Program-made: the position numbers and the translations under genes
Assembly (NCBI RefSeq): GCF_023699985.2
Contig: NC_069679.1
Span: 21,424,329-21,488,328 of the forward strand
Direction of reading: 5' to 3'
DNA length: 64,000 bases
Source of the DNA: Odocoileus virginianus
Lineage: Eukaryota; Chordata; Mammalia; Artiodactyla; Cervidae
Shown here: one piece after another, positions 10,315-21,894 of the stretch
How positions within the stretch are numbered: the stretch's first letter is position 1
Layout of the letters: every line of letters starts with the position of its first letter
The notes under the pieces: model-generated
The model's database searches: none
Seen by the model: the letters and a program-made list of their open reading frames with translations, nothing else
What the model was told of the DNA's origin: nothing

Positions 10315-11169
10315 ATGAAGGAACAAACTAGAAACACAGAAGTCCAAATAAATGAAGAGGAAATAAGCAAACTACCTGAAAAAGAATTCAGAATAATATA
10401 GTAAAGATAAAAAAAACCCTTGAAAATAGAATAAAGAAAATGCAAGAATCAATTATAAAGACCTAGAAGACTTAAAGAATAAACATGCAAACAACACAAT
10501 TACTGAAATTTAAAATATTCTAGAAGGAATCAATAGCAGAATATCTGAAGCAGAAGAATGAATCAGTGAGCTGGAAGATAAAATGGTGGAAATAACTAAG
10601 GAAGAGCAAAATAAAGTAAAAAGAATGAAAAGAACTGAGGATAGTTTCAGAGACCTCTGGGATAATATCAAACATACCAACATTCAAATTATAGGGGTCC
10701 CAGAAGAAGATAAAAAGAAAGGGTATGAGAAAATTTTTGAAGAGATTATAGTTGAAAATGTCCCCAACATGGAAAAGGAAATAGTCAATCAAGTCCAAGA
10801 GGTGCAAAGTGTCCCATACAGGGTAAACCTAAGGTGAACATGCCAAGACACATACTAATCAAACTAACAAAGATTAAACTCAAAGAAAGAATAATAAAAG
10901 CAACAAGGGAGAAACAACAAGTAACATACAAGGGAAACCCCATACACTTAACAGCTGGTCTTTCAGCAGAAACTCTGCAGGCCAGAAGGGAATGGCAGGA
11001 TATATTTAAAGTATTGAAAGGGAAAAATCTACAACCAAGATTACTGTACCCAGTAAGGATCTCAGTCAACACTGATGGAGAAATAAAAAGCTTTTCAGAC
11101 AAACAAAAGTTAAGAGAATTCAGTACCACCAAACCAGCTTTACAGCAAATGTTAAAGGGACTTATATAA
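10315..11169 (+). pseudogene. L1 ORF1 (ORF1p RNA-binding chaperone), broken
   Basis: ORF1p of L1 is a trimeric coiled-coil RNA-binding protein that coats L1 RNA. I place the start at the ATG at 10315 because coding similarity to ruminant ORF1 begins there. The coiled-coil part (about 10330-10600) is Glu/Lys-rich but loses frame near 10395-10415 and has further stops. The RRM part is open at 10583-10837 (contains 'IIGVPEEDKKKGYEKIFEEI'). The C-terminal domain is open in another frame, 10834-11169 (contains 'REWQDIFKVLKGKNLQPRLL'). At least three small indels and several stops make it non-functional. Confidence 0.9.
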
Positions 11170-11226
11170 TCAAGAAATACAAGGGAAGAAAAATATCTAC
11201 AAAATCAACCCCAAACAATTAAGAAA

Positions 11227-14200
11227 ATGGCAATAGGAACATATATATCAATAATTACTTTAAATGCAAACAATTAAATGATCCAACCAAAAAGCAAAGG
11301 CTGGCTGAATGGATACAAAAACAAGGTCCATATATATGCTGTCTACAAGAAACCCACTTCAGACCTAAAGATACATAGAGACTGGAAGTGAGAGGATGGA
11401 AAATTATATTCTATGAAAATGGGAAGCAAAAGAAAGCTGGAGTAGCAATCCTCATATTAGACAAAAAAGATGTTAAAATAAAGATTATGAGAGATAAGGA
11501 AGGGCACTACATAATGATCAAGGGATCAGTCCAAGAGGAAGACATAACAATTGTAAATATCTATTCACCCAACACAGGAGCACCTCAATACATAAGAAAA
11601 ACACTAACAGGTATAAAAGGAGAAATTGACAGTAACACAATAATAGTAGGAGACTTTAACACCCCACTCACACCAATGGACAGATTATCAAAACAGAAAA
11701 TTAATAAGGAAAACATGGGTCTTAACTGATACATTAGATGAGATGTATCTCATTGATATCTTCAGTACATTCCATCCAAATGCAGAATACAGCTTCTTCT
11801 CAAGTGCACATGGAACATTCTTCAGGATAGACCACATCTTGCATCACAAATGGAACCTCAGTAAATTTAAGAAAATTGAAATTGTATCAAGCATCTTCTC
11901 TGACCACAATGCTATGAGACTAGATATCAATTACAAGAAAAAGACTGTAAAAAACACAAACACATGGGGATTAAACAATATGTTTCTAAATAACCAACAG
12001 GTTACTGAAGAAATCAAAAGGGAAATCAAAAAATTTCTAGAAACAAGTGACAATGAAAACACGACAACTCAAAACCTATGGGATGCAGCAAAAGCAGTTC
12101 TAAGACAGAAGTTTATAGCAATACAATCCTACCTCAAGAAACAAGAAAAACATTGAATAGACAACCTAACTTTACACCTAAAACAATTGGAAAAAGAACA
12201 ACCTCCCCAAATTAGTAGAAGGAAAGAAATCATAAAGACCCAAGAAGAAATAAATGAAAAAGAAATGAAAGAAACAATAGTAAAGATTAATAAAACTAAA
12301 ATCTGGTTTTTTAAGAAGATAAACAAAATTGAGAAACCTTTAGCCAGACTCATCATGAAAAAAGGAGAGAAGAATCAAATCAAAAAATGGAGAAACAAGT
12401 TAGAAACAAACAACAAATCAACAAATTAGAAATGAAAATGGAGAGGTTATAACAGGGAATGCAGAAATACAAAGGATTAATAGACTATTATGAGCAACTA
12501 TATGGCAATAAAATGGATAACCTGGAATAAATGGACAGATTCTTAGAAAAGGTCAATCGTCCAAGACTGAACCAGGAAGAAATAGAAATTATGAACAACC
12601 CAATTACAAGCACTGATATTGAAGCTGTGATAAAAAATCTCTCTAAAAACAAAAGCCCAGGACCAGACAGCTTCACAGGAGAATTCTATCAAACATTTAG
12701 AGAAGAGCTAATGCCTATCCTTCTAAAATTCTTTCAAAAAATTGCAGAGGAAGGAACATTTCCAAATTCATTCTACAAGGTCAGCATCACCCTGATACCA
12801 AAGCCAGACAAAGACAACACAAAAAAAGAAAACTACAGGCCAATATCACTGATGAACATAGATGCAAAAATCCTCAACAAAATTTTAGCAAACAGAATTC
12901 AGCAACACATCAAAAAGCTCATACACCATGACCAAGTTGGGTTTATTCCAGGGATGCAAATATTCTTCAATATATGCAAATCAATCAATGTGATATACCA
13001 TATTAACAAATTGAAAGATTAAAAACTAGTTTTTATCACAGATGCAGAAAAAGACTTTGACAAAATTTATCACCCATTTAGAATTAAAACTCTTAAAAAA
13101 AATGGGCTTAGAAGGAACCTACCTCAACATAGTAAAAGCCATATATGATAAGCCTACAGCAAGCATTATTCTCAATGGTGAAAAACTGAAAGCATTCCCC
13201 CTAAGTTCAGGAACAAGATAAGGGTTCCACTCTCACCACTATTATTCATCAGTTTTGGAAGTCCTAGCTACAGCAATCAGAGAAGAAAAAGAAATAAAAG
13301 GAATCCAGATTGGAAAAGAAGAAGTAATGCTCTCGTTGTTTGCAGATGACATGATGCTGTACATAGAAAACCCTAAAGATAGTATCAGAAAATTGCTAGA
13401 GCTAATCAGTAAATTTAGTAAAGTTGCAGTATACAAAATGAATGCACAGAAATCACTTTATATATACTAACAATGAAAATCAGAAAGAGAAATTAAGGAA
13501 TCAATCCCATCCACTGTTGCAACAAAAACAATAAAATATCTCAGAATAAACTTACCTAAGGAGACAAAATAACTGTACACAGAAAGTTATAAGACACTGA
13601 TGAAAGAAATCAAAGATGACATAAATAGATGGAGAAATATTCCATGTTCCTGGGTAGGAAGAATCAATTATGTGAAAATGACTATACTACCAAATGCAAT
13701 CTACAGATTCAATGCAATCCCTATCAAATCACCAATGGCATTTTTCACAAAACTGGAACAAAAAATTTCACAGTTCATATGGAAACACAAAAGACCCTGA
13801 ATAGCCAAAGCAGTCCTGAGAAAGAAAAATGGAGCTGGAGGAATCAACCTTCCTGACTTCAGAATACACTACAAAGTTACAGTCATCAAGACAGTGTGGT
13901 ACTGGCACATAAACAGAAATATAGTCCAATGGAACAAGATAAAAAGCCCAGAAATAAACCCATGCACCTATGGGTGCCTTATTTTTTACAAAGGAGGCAA
14001 GAATATACACTGGGGAAAAGACAGCCTCTTCAATAAGTGGTGCTGGGAAAACTGGACAGCTACATGTAAAAGAATGAAATTAGAATACTTCCTAACACCA
14101 TACACAAAGATAAACTCAAAATAGATTAAAGACCTAAATGTGAGACCAGAAACTATAAAACTCTTAGAGGAAAACATAGGCAGAAAACTCGATGACATAA

Positions 14201-15042
14201 ATCAAAACAAGATCCTCTATGACCCACCTCCCAGAGCAATGGAAATTTTTTTAAAAAATTTTTCTTAAATTTAAAAGCTTTTGCACAGCAAAGGAAACTA
14301 TAAGCAAGGTGAAAAGACAACCCTCAGAATAGGAGAAAATAATAACAAATGAAACAACTGACAAAGGATTAATTTCCAAAATATACAAGCAAGTCATACA
14401 ACTCAACACCAGAAAAGCAACCCAATCAAAAAGTGGGAAAAGACCTATACAGACATCTCTCCAAAGAAGACGTGCAGATGGCTAACAAACACATGAAAAG
14501 ATGCTCAACATCACTCCTTATTAGAGAAATGCAAATCGAAGCTACAATGAGATATTACCTCACAGCAGTCAGCATGTCCATCATCAAGAAGTCTATAAAC
14601 AATAAATGCTGGAGAGGGTGTGGAAAAAAGGGAATGCTCTTGTACTGTTGATGGGAATGTAAATTGATACAGCCACTATGGAAGATGGTATGGAGAGTCC
14701 TTAAAAAACCTAGGAATGAAACCACCATATAACCCAGCAATTGTACTCCTAGGCATATACCCTGAGAAAACCAAAATTGAAAAAGACACATGTATCACAT
14801 TGCTCATTGCAGCACTATTTACAATAGCTAGAACATGGAAGCAACCTAGATGTCCATGGTCAGATGAATGGATAAAACAGCTGTGGTACATATACACAAT
14901 AGATTATTACTCAGCCATAAAAAAGGAATGCATTTCACTCAGTTCTAATGAGGTGGATGACCTAGAGCCTATTATACAGAGTGAAATAAGTCAGAAAGAG
15001 AAAGATAAATATTGTATTCTAACACATATATATGGAATCTAG
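11227..15042 (+). pseudogene. L1 ORF2 (endonuclease-reverse transcriptase), broken
   Basis: ORF2p nicks target DNA and reverse transcribes L1 RNA. I place the start at the ATG at 11227 ('MAIGTYISIITLNAN'); a 1-bp loss breaks the frame near 11272. Endonuclease blocks remain: GDFN at 11649-11660 and SDHN at about 11899. RT blocks are 'NKSPGPDSFTGEFYQ' near 12650, 'KENYRPISLMNIDAKILNKI' near 12830, and the catalytic FADD box at 13339-13350. The C-terminal region runs from 13600 to the natural end '…HIYGI' at 15042. More than ten frame changes or stops separate the blocks. There is no internal large deletion, so the length is near normal. Confidence 0.92.
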
Positions 15043-15316
15043 AAAAATGGTACTGAAGAATTTATTTACAGGACAACAATGGAGAAACAGACATAGAAAA
15101 TAGACTTATGGACATGGGGAGAGGGGAGGAGAGGGTGAAATGTATGGAAAGAGTAACATGGGAACTTATATTACCATATGTAAAATAGATATCCAGTGGG
15201 AATTTGCTGTATGTCTCAGGAAACTCAAACACGGGCTCTGTACCAATCTAAAGGTGTGGAATGGTGATGGAGATGGGAGGGAGTTTCAAAGAGAAGGGGC
15301 TATACCTATACATATG

Positions 15317-16194
15317 TCACCCTGCTTATTTAACTTGTATGCAGAGTAACGTTTCATGAGAAATGCTGGGCTGGAAAAAGCACAAGCTGGAATCAAGATT
15401 GCCAGGAGAAATATCAATAACCTCAGATATGCAGATGACACCACTTTTATGGCAGAAAGTGAAAAGGAACTAAAAAGCCTCTTGATGAAAGTGAAGGAGG
15501 AGAGTGAAAAAGTTGGCTTCAAGCTCAACATTCAGAAAACTAAGATCATGGTATCTGGTCCCATCACTTCATGGGAAATAGATGGGGAAACAGTGGCTGA
15601 CTTTATTTCTTGGGTTCCAAAATCACTGCAGATGGTGTCTGCAGCCATGAAATTAAAAGACACTTATTCCTTGGAAAGAAAGTTATGACCAACCTAGACA
15701 GCATGTTAAAATGCAGAGACATTACTTTGCCAACAAAGGTCCGTCTGGTCAAGGCTATGGTTTTTCCAGTGGTCATGTATGGATGTGAGAGTTGGACTGT
15801 GAAGAAAGCTTAGCGCTGAAGAATTGATGCTTTTGAACTGTGGTGTTGGAGAAGACTCTTGAGAATCCCTTGAACTGTGAGATCCAACTGGTCCATCCTA
15901 AAGGAGATCAGTCCTGAGTGTTCATTGGAAGGACTGATGCTGAAGCTGAAACTCCAGTACTTTGGCCACCTCATGTGAAGAGTTGACTCATTGGAAAAGA
16001 CCCTGATGCTGGGAGGGATTGGGGGCAGGAGGAGAAGGGGATGACAGAGGATGAGATGGCTGGATGGCATCACCGACTCAATGGGCATGAGTTTGAGTAA
16101 ACTCCAGGAGTTGGTGATGGACAGGGAGGCCTGGCGTGCTGTGATTCATGGGGTCGCAAAGAGTCGGACACGACTGAGCAACTGAACTGAACTG
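15317..16194 (+). mobile_element. 5'-truncated BovB inside the L1 3' UTR
   Basis: BovB begins abruptly at 'gtcaccctgcttatttaact' and ends in 'actgaactgaactga'. L1 3' UTR sequence is continuous on both sides ('gctatacctatacatat' before, 'ggctgattcacattgaggtt' after). It holds the RT C-terminal half, including a YADD box at 15428-15439 and 'KLNIQKTKIMVSGPITSWEI' near 15530. Stops and a shifted frame near 15610 show decay. It is younger than the host L1. No clear TSD can be read. Confidence 0.93.
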
Positions 16195-16276
16195 ATGGCT
16201 GATTCACATTGAGGTTGGACAGAAAACAACTAAATTCTGTAAAGCAATTATCCTTCAATTAAAAAATATATTTTTT

Positions 16277-16290
16277 AAAAAGTGCTTTGG
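16277..16290. repeat. right target-site duplication of the large L1
   Basis: 'aaaaagtgctttgg', identical to 6742-6755 at the other end of the element. It directly follows the A/T-rich L1 tail. Confidence 0.9.
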
Positions 16291-16604
16291 TGTTGGAACT
16301 CTCTTAGCTGACACTGTCTCTATGAAAGAGTAAAAATTAATTATAACCTTAAAGTCCTACAGGATTTTGAAGTACTCTCTGAATTAAGGTTTGTTTAAAT
16401 TTTCTAATGATGTTAAATATATTTTTTCGAGTTTTGAATTCTTAAAATTAGAAACCAAAAAACAAAATTAATCAAAATGCTCTTTTCCTTCATCAAAAAT
16501 AAAGTATGATGAGTTAAGTTTTAAAACCTTTTTCTGTTTAAAGAATTAAGGCCTAATTTTCATTGTAGGTAGTATATACCTGACCTAAATACAAGTAACT
16601 ATAT

Positions 16605-16790
16605 AGCATAGAAAGAACCATGATCTAGGAGTTAGATTCAAGTCCCAGATTAGTATATGACTTTGGCAAACCATTAAATAGTCCCTAATACCATTACATT
16701 TCTAGTATTACTTGCCCTAGCTATCTTTTAGGAAGTGAGATGCTATAAGTTTAAAGCATACATTATAGGCTAAATTACTATTCAGGAGAA
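16605..16790 (+). mobile_element. MIR SINE, diverged
   Basis: MIR-like order: 'agcatagaaagaaccatgat', 'gagttagattcaagtcccag', 'atgactttggcaaaccatta', and a weak 3' part around 'agatgctataagtttaaagc'. Moderate support only, because the family is old and the match is broken. Confidence 0.5.
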
Positions 16791-16849
16791 ATGTATAACT
16801 CAAGAAGGATTCTGAAATATTCCATAGCATTATAATATCTGGAAGTAAA

Positions 16850-16990
16850 ATGTCCCCAAAATTCTTTCGTTTTCTCACTTGGAATCATATAAGTGTGGTA
16901 TGTGTGTGTGTATGCATGTGTGTATCATAGCTTATTCATCACTGGCTAACAAATTTCAGAAGAACACAGATTTTTGCAATAATTACAGAT
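16850..16990 (-). repeat. unnamed ~120-bp dispersed repeat, copy B (inverted)
   Basis: On the minus strand this gives the same blocks as copy A at 6047-6165: 'ttcttctgaaatttgttagc', 'cagtgatgaa', a (CA)n-rich middle and 'gattccaagtgagaaaacga'. The two copies face each other and flank the L1 at about 560-600 bp on each side. No similarity to a family I can name. Confidence 0.65.
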
Positions 16991-18265
16991 ATTAAACTGT
17001 AGGTAAATTATTTAAGACTATTTTTTCAAAGTTAAGAAGTAAAACAGATTTACTTATTTGATTGTAGATAGCTAGAAATAAAAAATAAGCAAAATTATTG
17101 TAAGCCTCTAAAGATGTTGTTATGCTTAGAGTTAAGGTTCGGGTTGATCTTTTTAATATTGCAACAAGCGCACACCTCATTAATCACTTAGAAGTGGCCC
17201 CAGGTCATGGTAAATGGATGGCCTAATAATCAGACGAGATGTTTGCTATTTACAGATTATTGTCAGTGACTAGAATGAGAAGGTGACAATTCAATAACTA
17301 ATACTTATTAACTGGACTCTTTATTTTTTTAATGTTAATCAAGAACATAAGAAGTAGGAAGGTAAACTGGAAGCATAATACATATAATTATACAAAGACA
17401 GGAGCAATCACAGTAAAAGATGTGTTCATTAAAAATAACACAACTATCATTATGTATGAGTTCTTCTGTAGTTGGGTATATTGTTTCTGCTTGTCTTAAC
17501 TGTGTGTATGCAACCCCAAAATGGACTCAAAATCTGTTTTTTACTCTGATGGAGGCAGGAAAATAGTGCTGATGTAAGTATATAGGAAGCATGAAGAATG
17601 AGCATGAAGGGACTGAGCAAAATGGAATGCTAGAGGAGCATGCACATGTGGAAACAGAACAGAAAATAGAATATTTTTGAAAATGGAGAACAGGAGGAAA
17701 ATGGCAAGAGGTTGAGAGGAAACATGACAGGGATGTAGTCAATGCAAACAATTCTGGTAATAAAAGAGGGTTTGAGGCCAAGGACATAATCAGACATAGA
17801 GCATATCTGGTAGTACTGTGCTTTGTCTGCAGCCAACAAACTATGATACAGAATAACTGGAGAAATCTGCAATGTGGTATTCAGCATGGAGAATGGTCTG
17901 CTTTCATAGGAGCCTTGTCTCCTGGTAGAGTGCTATTGGAATAGTTGGGAAAATATTGGAGAACACAATAAATTGAAAAACAAACATTAGCATTGGCCCA
18001 GAAATCATCTGATGAACAAACTCAAAGGGAGAGTTTTCAATATATAGCAAGTCCAGGGGTCCTGGGTAGGCCCGAATAAACATGGGGTACAAAAGAGGGA
18101 GACAAAGGGAAACGGCAAGACAGGGAAATAGAGACAACAAGCAACCATTTTGCTGTTCTTAACTTCCTCTAGGATAGTGAGGTAAAATGTAACTTGTGCA
18201 CTTACAAAAAACTAATGATATGGACTCAAATTCCACTTTTGGTCTTGGAGAGATGGGCATGGCCA
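16991..18265. other. unique sequence, no gene seen
   Basis: No clear repeat. The stretch 17500-18150 is purine-rich on the + strand and its minus-strand frames are open for up to 86 residues, but they carry no recognisable domain. It could be an eroded LTR or DNA transposon that I cannot place. Confidence 0.5.
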
Positions 18266-18267
18266 CT

Positions 18268-18475
18268 TGAGAACAGCGGTGATGTCAGAGTAAAAAAGCT
18301 ACGTTTAAATCCTAGCCCAATCATGAACTAGCTAGTAAGATCAAGTTATAACACAAGTTGTTGATTTAATTGGTTTCTTGATCTTTAAAATGAAGATATT
18401 CACAGTACCAACCCCTAAATTCTGTGAGAATTAAAGAGAAAGCCCATGAAACAGTCATAATATTTATGCTGATGG
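18268..18475 (+). mobile_element. MIR SINE
   Basis: MIR words in forward order: 'aagctacgtttaaatcctag', 'tagctagtaagatcaagtta', 'ggtttcttgatctttaaaat', 'gaagatattcacagtaccaa', 'ctgtgagaattaaagagaaa'. Length is close to complete and divergence is high. Confidence 0.65.
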
Positions 18476-18599
18476 TTATTGTTGGCTGAACTACTATTAA
18501 AACTAACTACTGAATCTTAAGAAAATCCTTGAAACTGTGTCCATCTTGAATGTCTAATATATACAATGAAAATGATGTTAATACATCCATGGTCCGGAG

Positions 18600-18680
18600 G
18601 GAGGCCTAAAAGAGCCCTTGGTGCAAAGTGTCTGACATACTGAAGGCTTAAAGTAAGTAGTAGCTATCATTATTTTTAAA
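18600..18680 (+). mobile_element. MIR 3' end fragment
   Basis: 'gtgcaaagtgtctgacatac', 'gaaggcttaaagtaagtagt' and 'agctatcattattt' fit the last 60-70 bp of MIR ('cctggcacatagtaggcgct' type ending). It may be a continuation of the MIR just upstream, split by unrelated sequence. Confidence 0.5.
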
Positions 18681-18689
18681 TCCACTGCT

Positions 18690-21415
18690 TTCAAAATAAC
18701 CCATTCCAATTTGTTCAGATAACAAAACTATATCTAGAATAACTGATTTATTTTTTAGTTTATATGCTTGATGCATTTTATAATAAGAATGGATCCCACA
18801 CATATTGACAGTGATATTTATATTTTTCTTAGGAAAAGCTCTGAAAATAAATAGCTTCTGAGGGTCATTAGATCACCAAAATTCTGTTTGTCTGTCAAAC
18901 TAGCTTTAATCCTGCTTTTTCATCTTCAAAATTCTATCCACCTCTTTTTAGACATCATCATGTCTTCTGCTAGTAAAAAGACATATGTAGGTGCCTCTGG
19001 GAAATAGTTCTGGACATACCAAGAGTTCTAAGATTTGTTCTCTGAAAGAATAGATGGAAAAGACAAGTTGTTTATTGTAAAAATACTGCCAGATTTCCAT
19101 TTATCCTTGTTTCCTTCATATTGCCATCATTTTTTCATATGGTATTCAGCTAGCACCATGCTGAGTGCTTAGAAGTCATGAAGTAAGTAGTTATTCATTC
19201 GGGTGTTTAAAAACATAAGACTGAGTTTTCCTTACAATATTTTCTATTTAATTGTATTCAAACACCCACATCGCCATGTTTTCACAGAGATTTCGAGTAG
19301 GTACTTAACTAGAAGCTACATTATTATAACTGATTTCCAAATGTTAAAAAATGCACACAAAATTTAAATGGTTATAATTAGAGAAAAATATAATCCAGTC
19401 TTTTTTATTGGGGATCCATATTGCTGTCATTATAAATGTCACTTTTCAGCACTATGTCTCTTACCAAACAGAACTCAATTTGAAATGCCAGTTTTTGTGA
19501 AAAACTTTATCCGTTTGTCCAAATGGTATTTGGACAAGAGAAGAAGTTTTTCTCTTTGGGTTCATTTTCAGGTTGTTAGCCTAACCTAAAATAGAGCTTC
19601 TTTAAAAGTCTGCCCGAATGTTTACTTAAAACAGAGAAGGGACAGCTGAGTGTTGAGTGGTAGTGTTACATTGAGTGAAGACACGACTGTAAATAACTCT
19701 GCAGTTTAGAAATGAATGATGCTTTTGACAGAGACGATTATGTCGTATTGACAACATTGATGTCAAACGTGGAGTGAAAATATGAGATTGACTATCAGCA
19801 TTTTCCACCAGTGATCACTTGAAATAGCTTCTCTGAGATAAAGGAACAGTAACAAATGCATTCTTTTTGTTCCTTCTGCTAACACCCTCTTCCTTCCCTC
19901 AGAGCTAGCTTAGTCCGGTTCCTTTCAGGGGGGGAAAGGGATGCAGTGTTCACACTTCATCAAAGGAGGATCAAATACTCTTAGCTGTTTCTTTTTAAGT
20001 TAATCATTTCCAGGGCATCATTAGTCACTTTCCCCCCTAAACAAGGGAAGCCAAAGTGCGCAAGAAAAGAAGTCAAGCCCTGGACTTCAATAGAAACAAT
20101 TACAAATTCCAAGTTAGACCTGACATATCTGAAATAGGGTCTTTGTAATGAAAACCTCACATAGGGCTCTTAACAGCCTTCAAAGTCATTGTTCACATAA
20201 CTGCTAAGGACTGGCTTACATTTCAAGGGTGGAGAATATTCTACGTATGTTTTCCTAGAAATAATGTCACATATTGGACAGTCTTGATGAGGGAATCAGT
20301 TCTTCCATATCTATCTCTCCACTCCATTTATTTGTTGTATTATTGAGGCTCTTTGACAGGTATTTTTATTCAATGGAAGTTATACTCTTAATATGCACTA
20401 AAAGTGCTTGCATTCTTTAATATTCATACTTAGGCATGCAACATCATTTTAATATTTATTAAATATAGTATACAACATAAGAGTTATCATACAATATTTA
20501 CATTCTGGAATTAAATAATATACTGTGCATAAGATCTGTGAGTCACTAAATCTGGATTTGGTCAGAAGAATTTAGAGAGGAATTTGTTAGGGCACAGAAT
20601 GTCTGTTTGGAAAATGTTTGCCCTCTCAGAACACTCTTAGAAGTTACAGTGGGATGTTTATCTTGGCATACACCAGTGTTGCTTACACCCTTGAGTTAAT
20701 CCTGCATTGTAGCCTTACATGTTGCCATACTGCAGTGATGCGGGCTGTCTATAGAAATCACAGTTCTTAAATATGACCTTTCTATTCAGGGTGGGAAGAT
20801 GAATCAGTGACTTTTGTTTTGAAAAACAAATGGAGTGAGCTTTCTGTAAAAGATCCATGATTTTTCTTATGGCAAAGAAGTAGCCAGTACATGATCCTAG
20901 AGCCAAACTGTTTAAAGCAACTACCCCTCTGTGAAATATGTGTCAGTTTTTAAAGACTCAAAACTGAGTGAGAGATTATGAATTCATTGTTAGAATCTCT
21001 TACATAGAGATATTTTCTTCATAAAGCAAAAAATAAAAGCCATCAAAGGGGAGAAATTTAAGAACACATTTTAATTTAAAAAAATAAAGTAATTCATTAA
21101 CTATATGACAATAGTTGATACATTATTTCATTGAAAAAAAATGCTTTAAGTGTAATTTAATAATTCACATTTCAACTGGCTTCTACAAATCTGAATGTGT
21201 ATTATTTTCACCATGACATCTTAATTTCTCCCTCATATGAGAGGGAGAAAGCAGAAGAAGATAGTTCTTAGTATACAAATCACCTTCTCATAGACATAGT
21301 ATATTTATTTTCATTTCTGCAGATGTATGCATTATTAAGATTTTGTATTAGTCACTATAGGATACATATTTTTGTAATACCTGTCTAATTATGCAGTAAT
21401 TTGGGAGACAATTCA
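18690..21415. other. unique sequence, no gene seen
   Basis: No interspersed repeat recognised in 2.7 kb. There are short open frames (for example 19368-19589 +, 20715-20906 -) without domain features, codon bias or initiation context. The part around 19860-20170 has higher complexity and could be conserved non-coding DNA, but nothing in the sequence proves it. Confidence 0.5.
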
Positions 21416-21419
21416 TTAC

Positions 21420-21535
21420 TGTGGACTTTATAATTTCATCTCTGGTCTGTGTGTCTCAGCTTCCTTTCTGCAAGATGTGAGAATTGAACTAGCTCATGTC
21501 CAGACCTCTATGACTTCATCAATCTATGATCCTTA
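21420..21535 (+). mobile_element. MIR-family SINE fragment
   Basis: 'ctgtgtgtctcagcttcctt', 'tctgcaagatgtgagaattg', 'aactagctcatgtccagacc', 'caatctatgatcc' follow the order of a MIR variant with the ending 'gatctctaaggtcccttcca…ctatgat'. Partial and diverged. Confidence 0.5.
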
Positions 21536-21848
21536 ATCAGAGAGCTAATTTGGTATGTATTCTCATATAAATGTTCTTTTGTTTTAAGCTAAATTTTTCA
21601 TTAGGTATGTTATACTTTTATTTAATTTGTTTTTAGAGAGCTAATATAGTTCCTCTATTGGTCAAGGCATTTTCAACTATTGCCTATGTAGAACTAGTCT
21701 CCACTGAGTTTAAATGCTTTTGTTCATTTTCACAGAGTACTAGAAAATTTTATGTACACCTCATATGTGATTCTTTCAACATCTTCACTGCATCCTAGTA
21801 GGTTAGAGTGCAGAAGAGGCTTTGTATTTATTCATATTTAGGAAATGG

Positions 21849-21891
<43 letters not shown>
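21849..21891. repeat. (GT)n(AT)n microsatellite
   Basis: Six GT units followed by about fifteen uninterrupted AT units. It lies next to the poly-T end of a reverse L1. Long pure runs of this kind are usually length-variable. Confidence 0.95.

Positions 21892-21894
<3 letters not shown>

Larger units (their letters stand above)
6756..16276 (+). mobile_element. near full-length L1-BT type LINE with nested insertions
   Basis: A complete-looking L1 copy flanked by a perfect 14-bp TSD. It starts at 'gggaatgaacaagatggcag', the usual 5' end of ruminant L1s. It has a long 5' UTR (to about 10.3 kb), ORF1, ORF2 and a 3' UTR ending in 'gtaaagcaattatccttcaa' and a short A-rich tail. Without the SINE array (8705-9235 plus one TSD) and the BovB (15317-16194) the element is about 8.1 kb, the size expected of a full-length bovine L1. 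Both ORFs are broken many times, so it cannot move itself. It is younger than the L2, MIR and MLT1 relics around it but old enough to have collected two later insertions. Confidence 0.95.

Noticed and set aside
11388..13470. Endonuclease and RT frames of the L1 that might suggest an active element
   Set aside because: Catalytic motifs are visible but frames change many times and stops are frequent. No complete ORF2 exists.
17527..18140. Several minus-strand frames of 78-86 residues in a purine-rich stretch
   Set aside because: Adjacent frames in different phases with no motif. Most likely composition-driven or an unrecognised old repeat.
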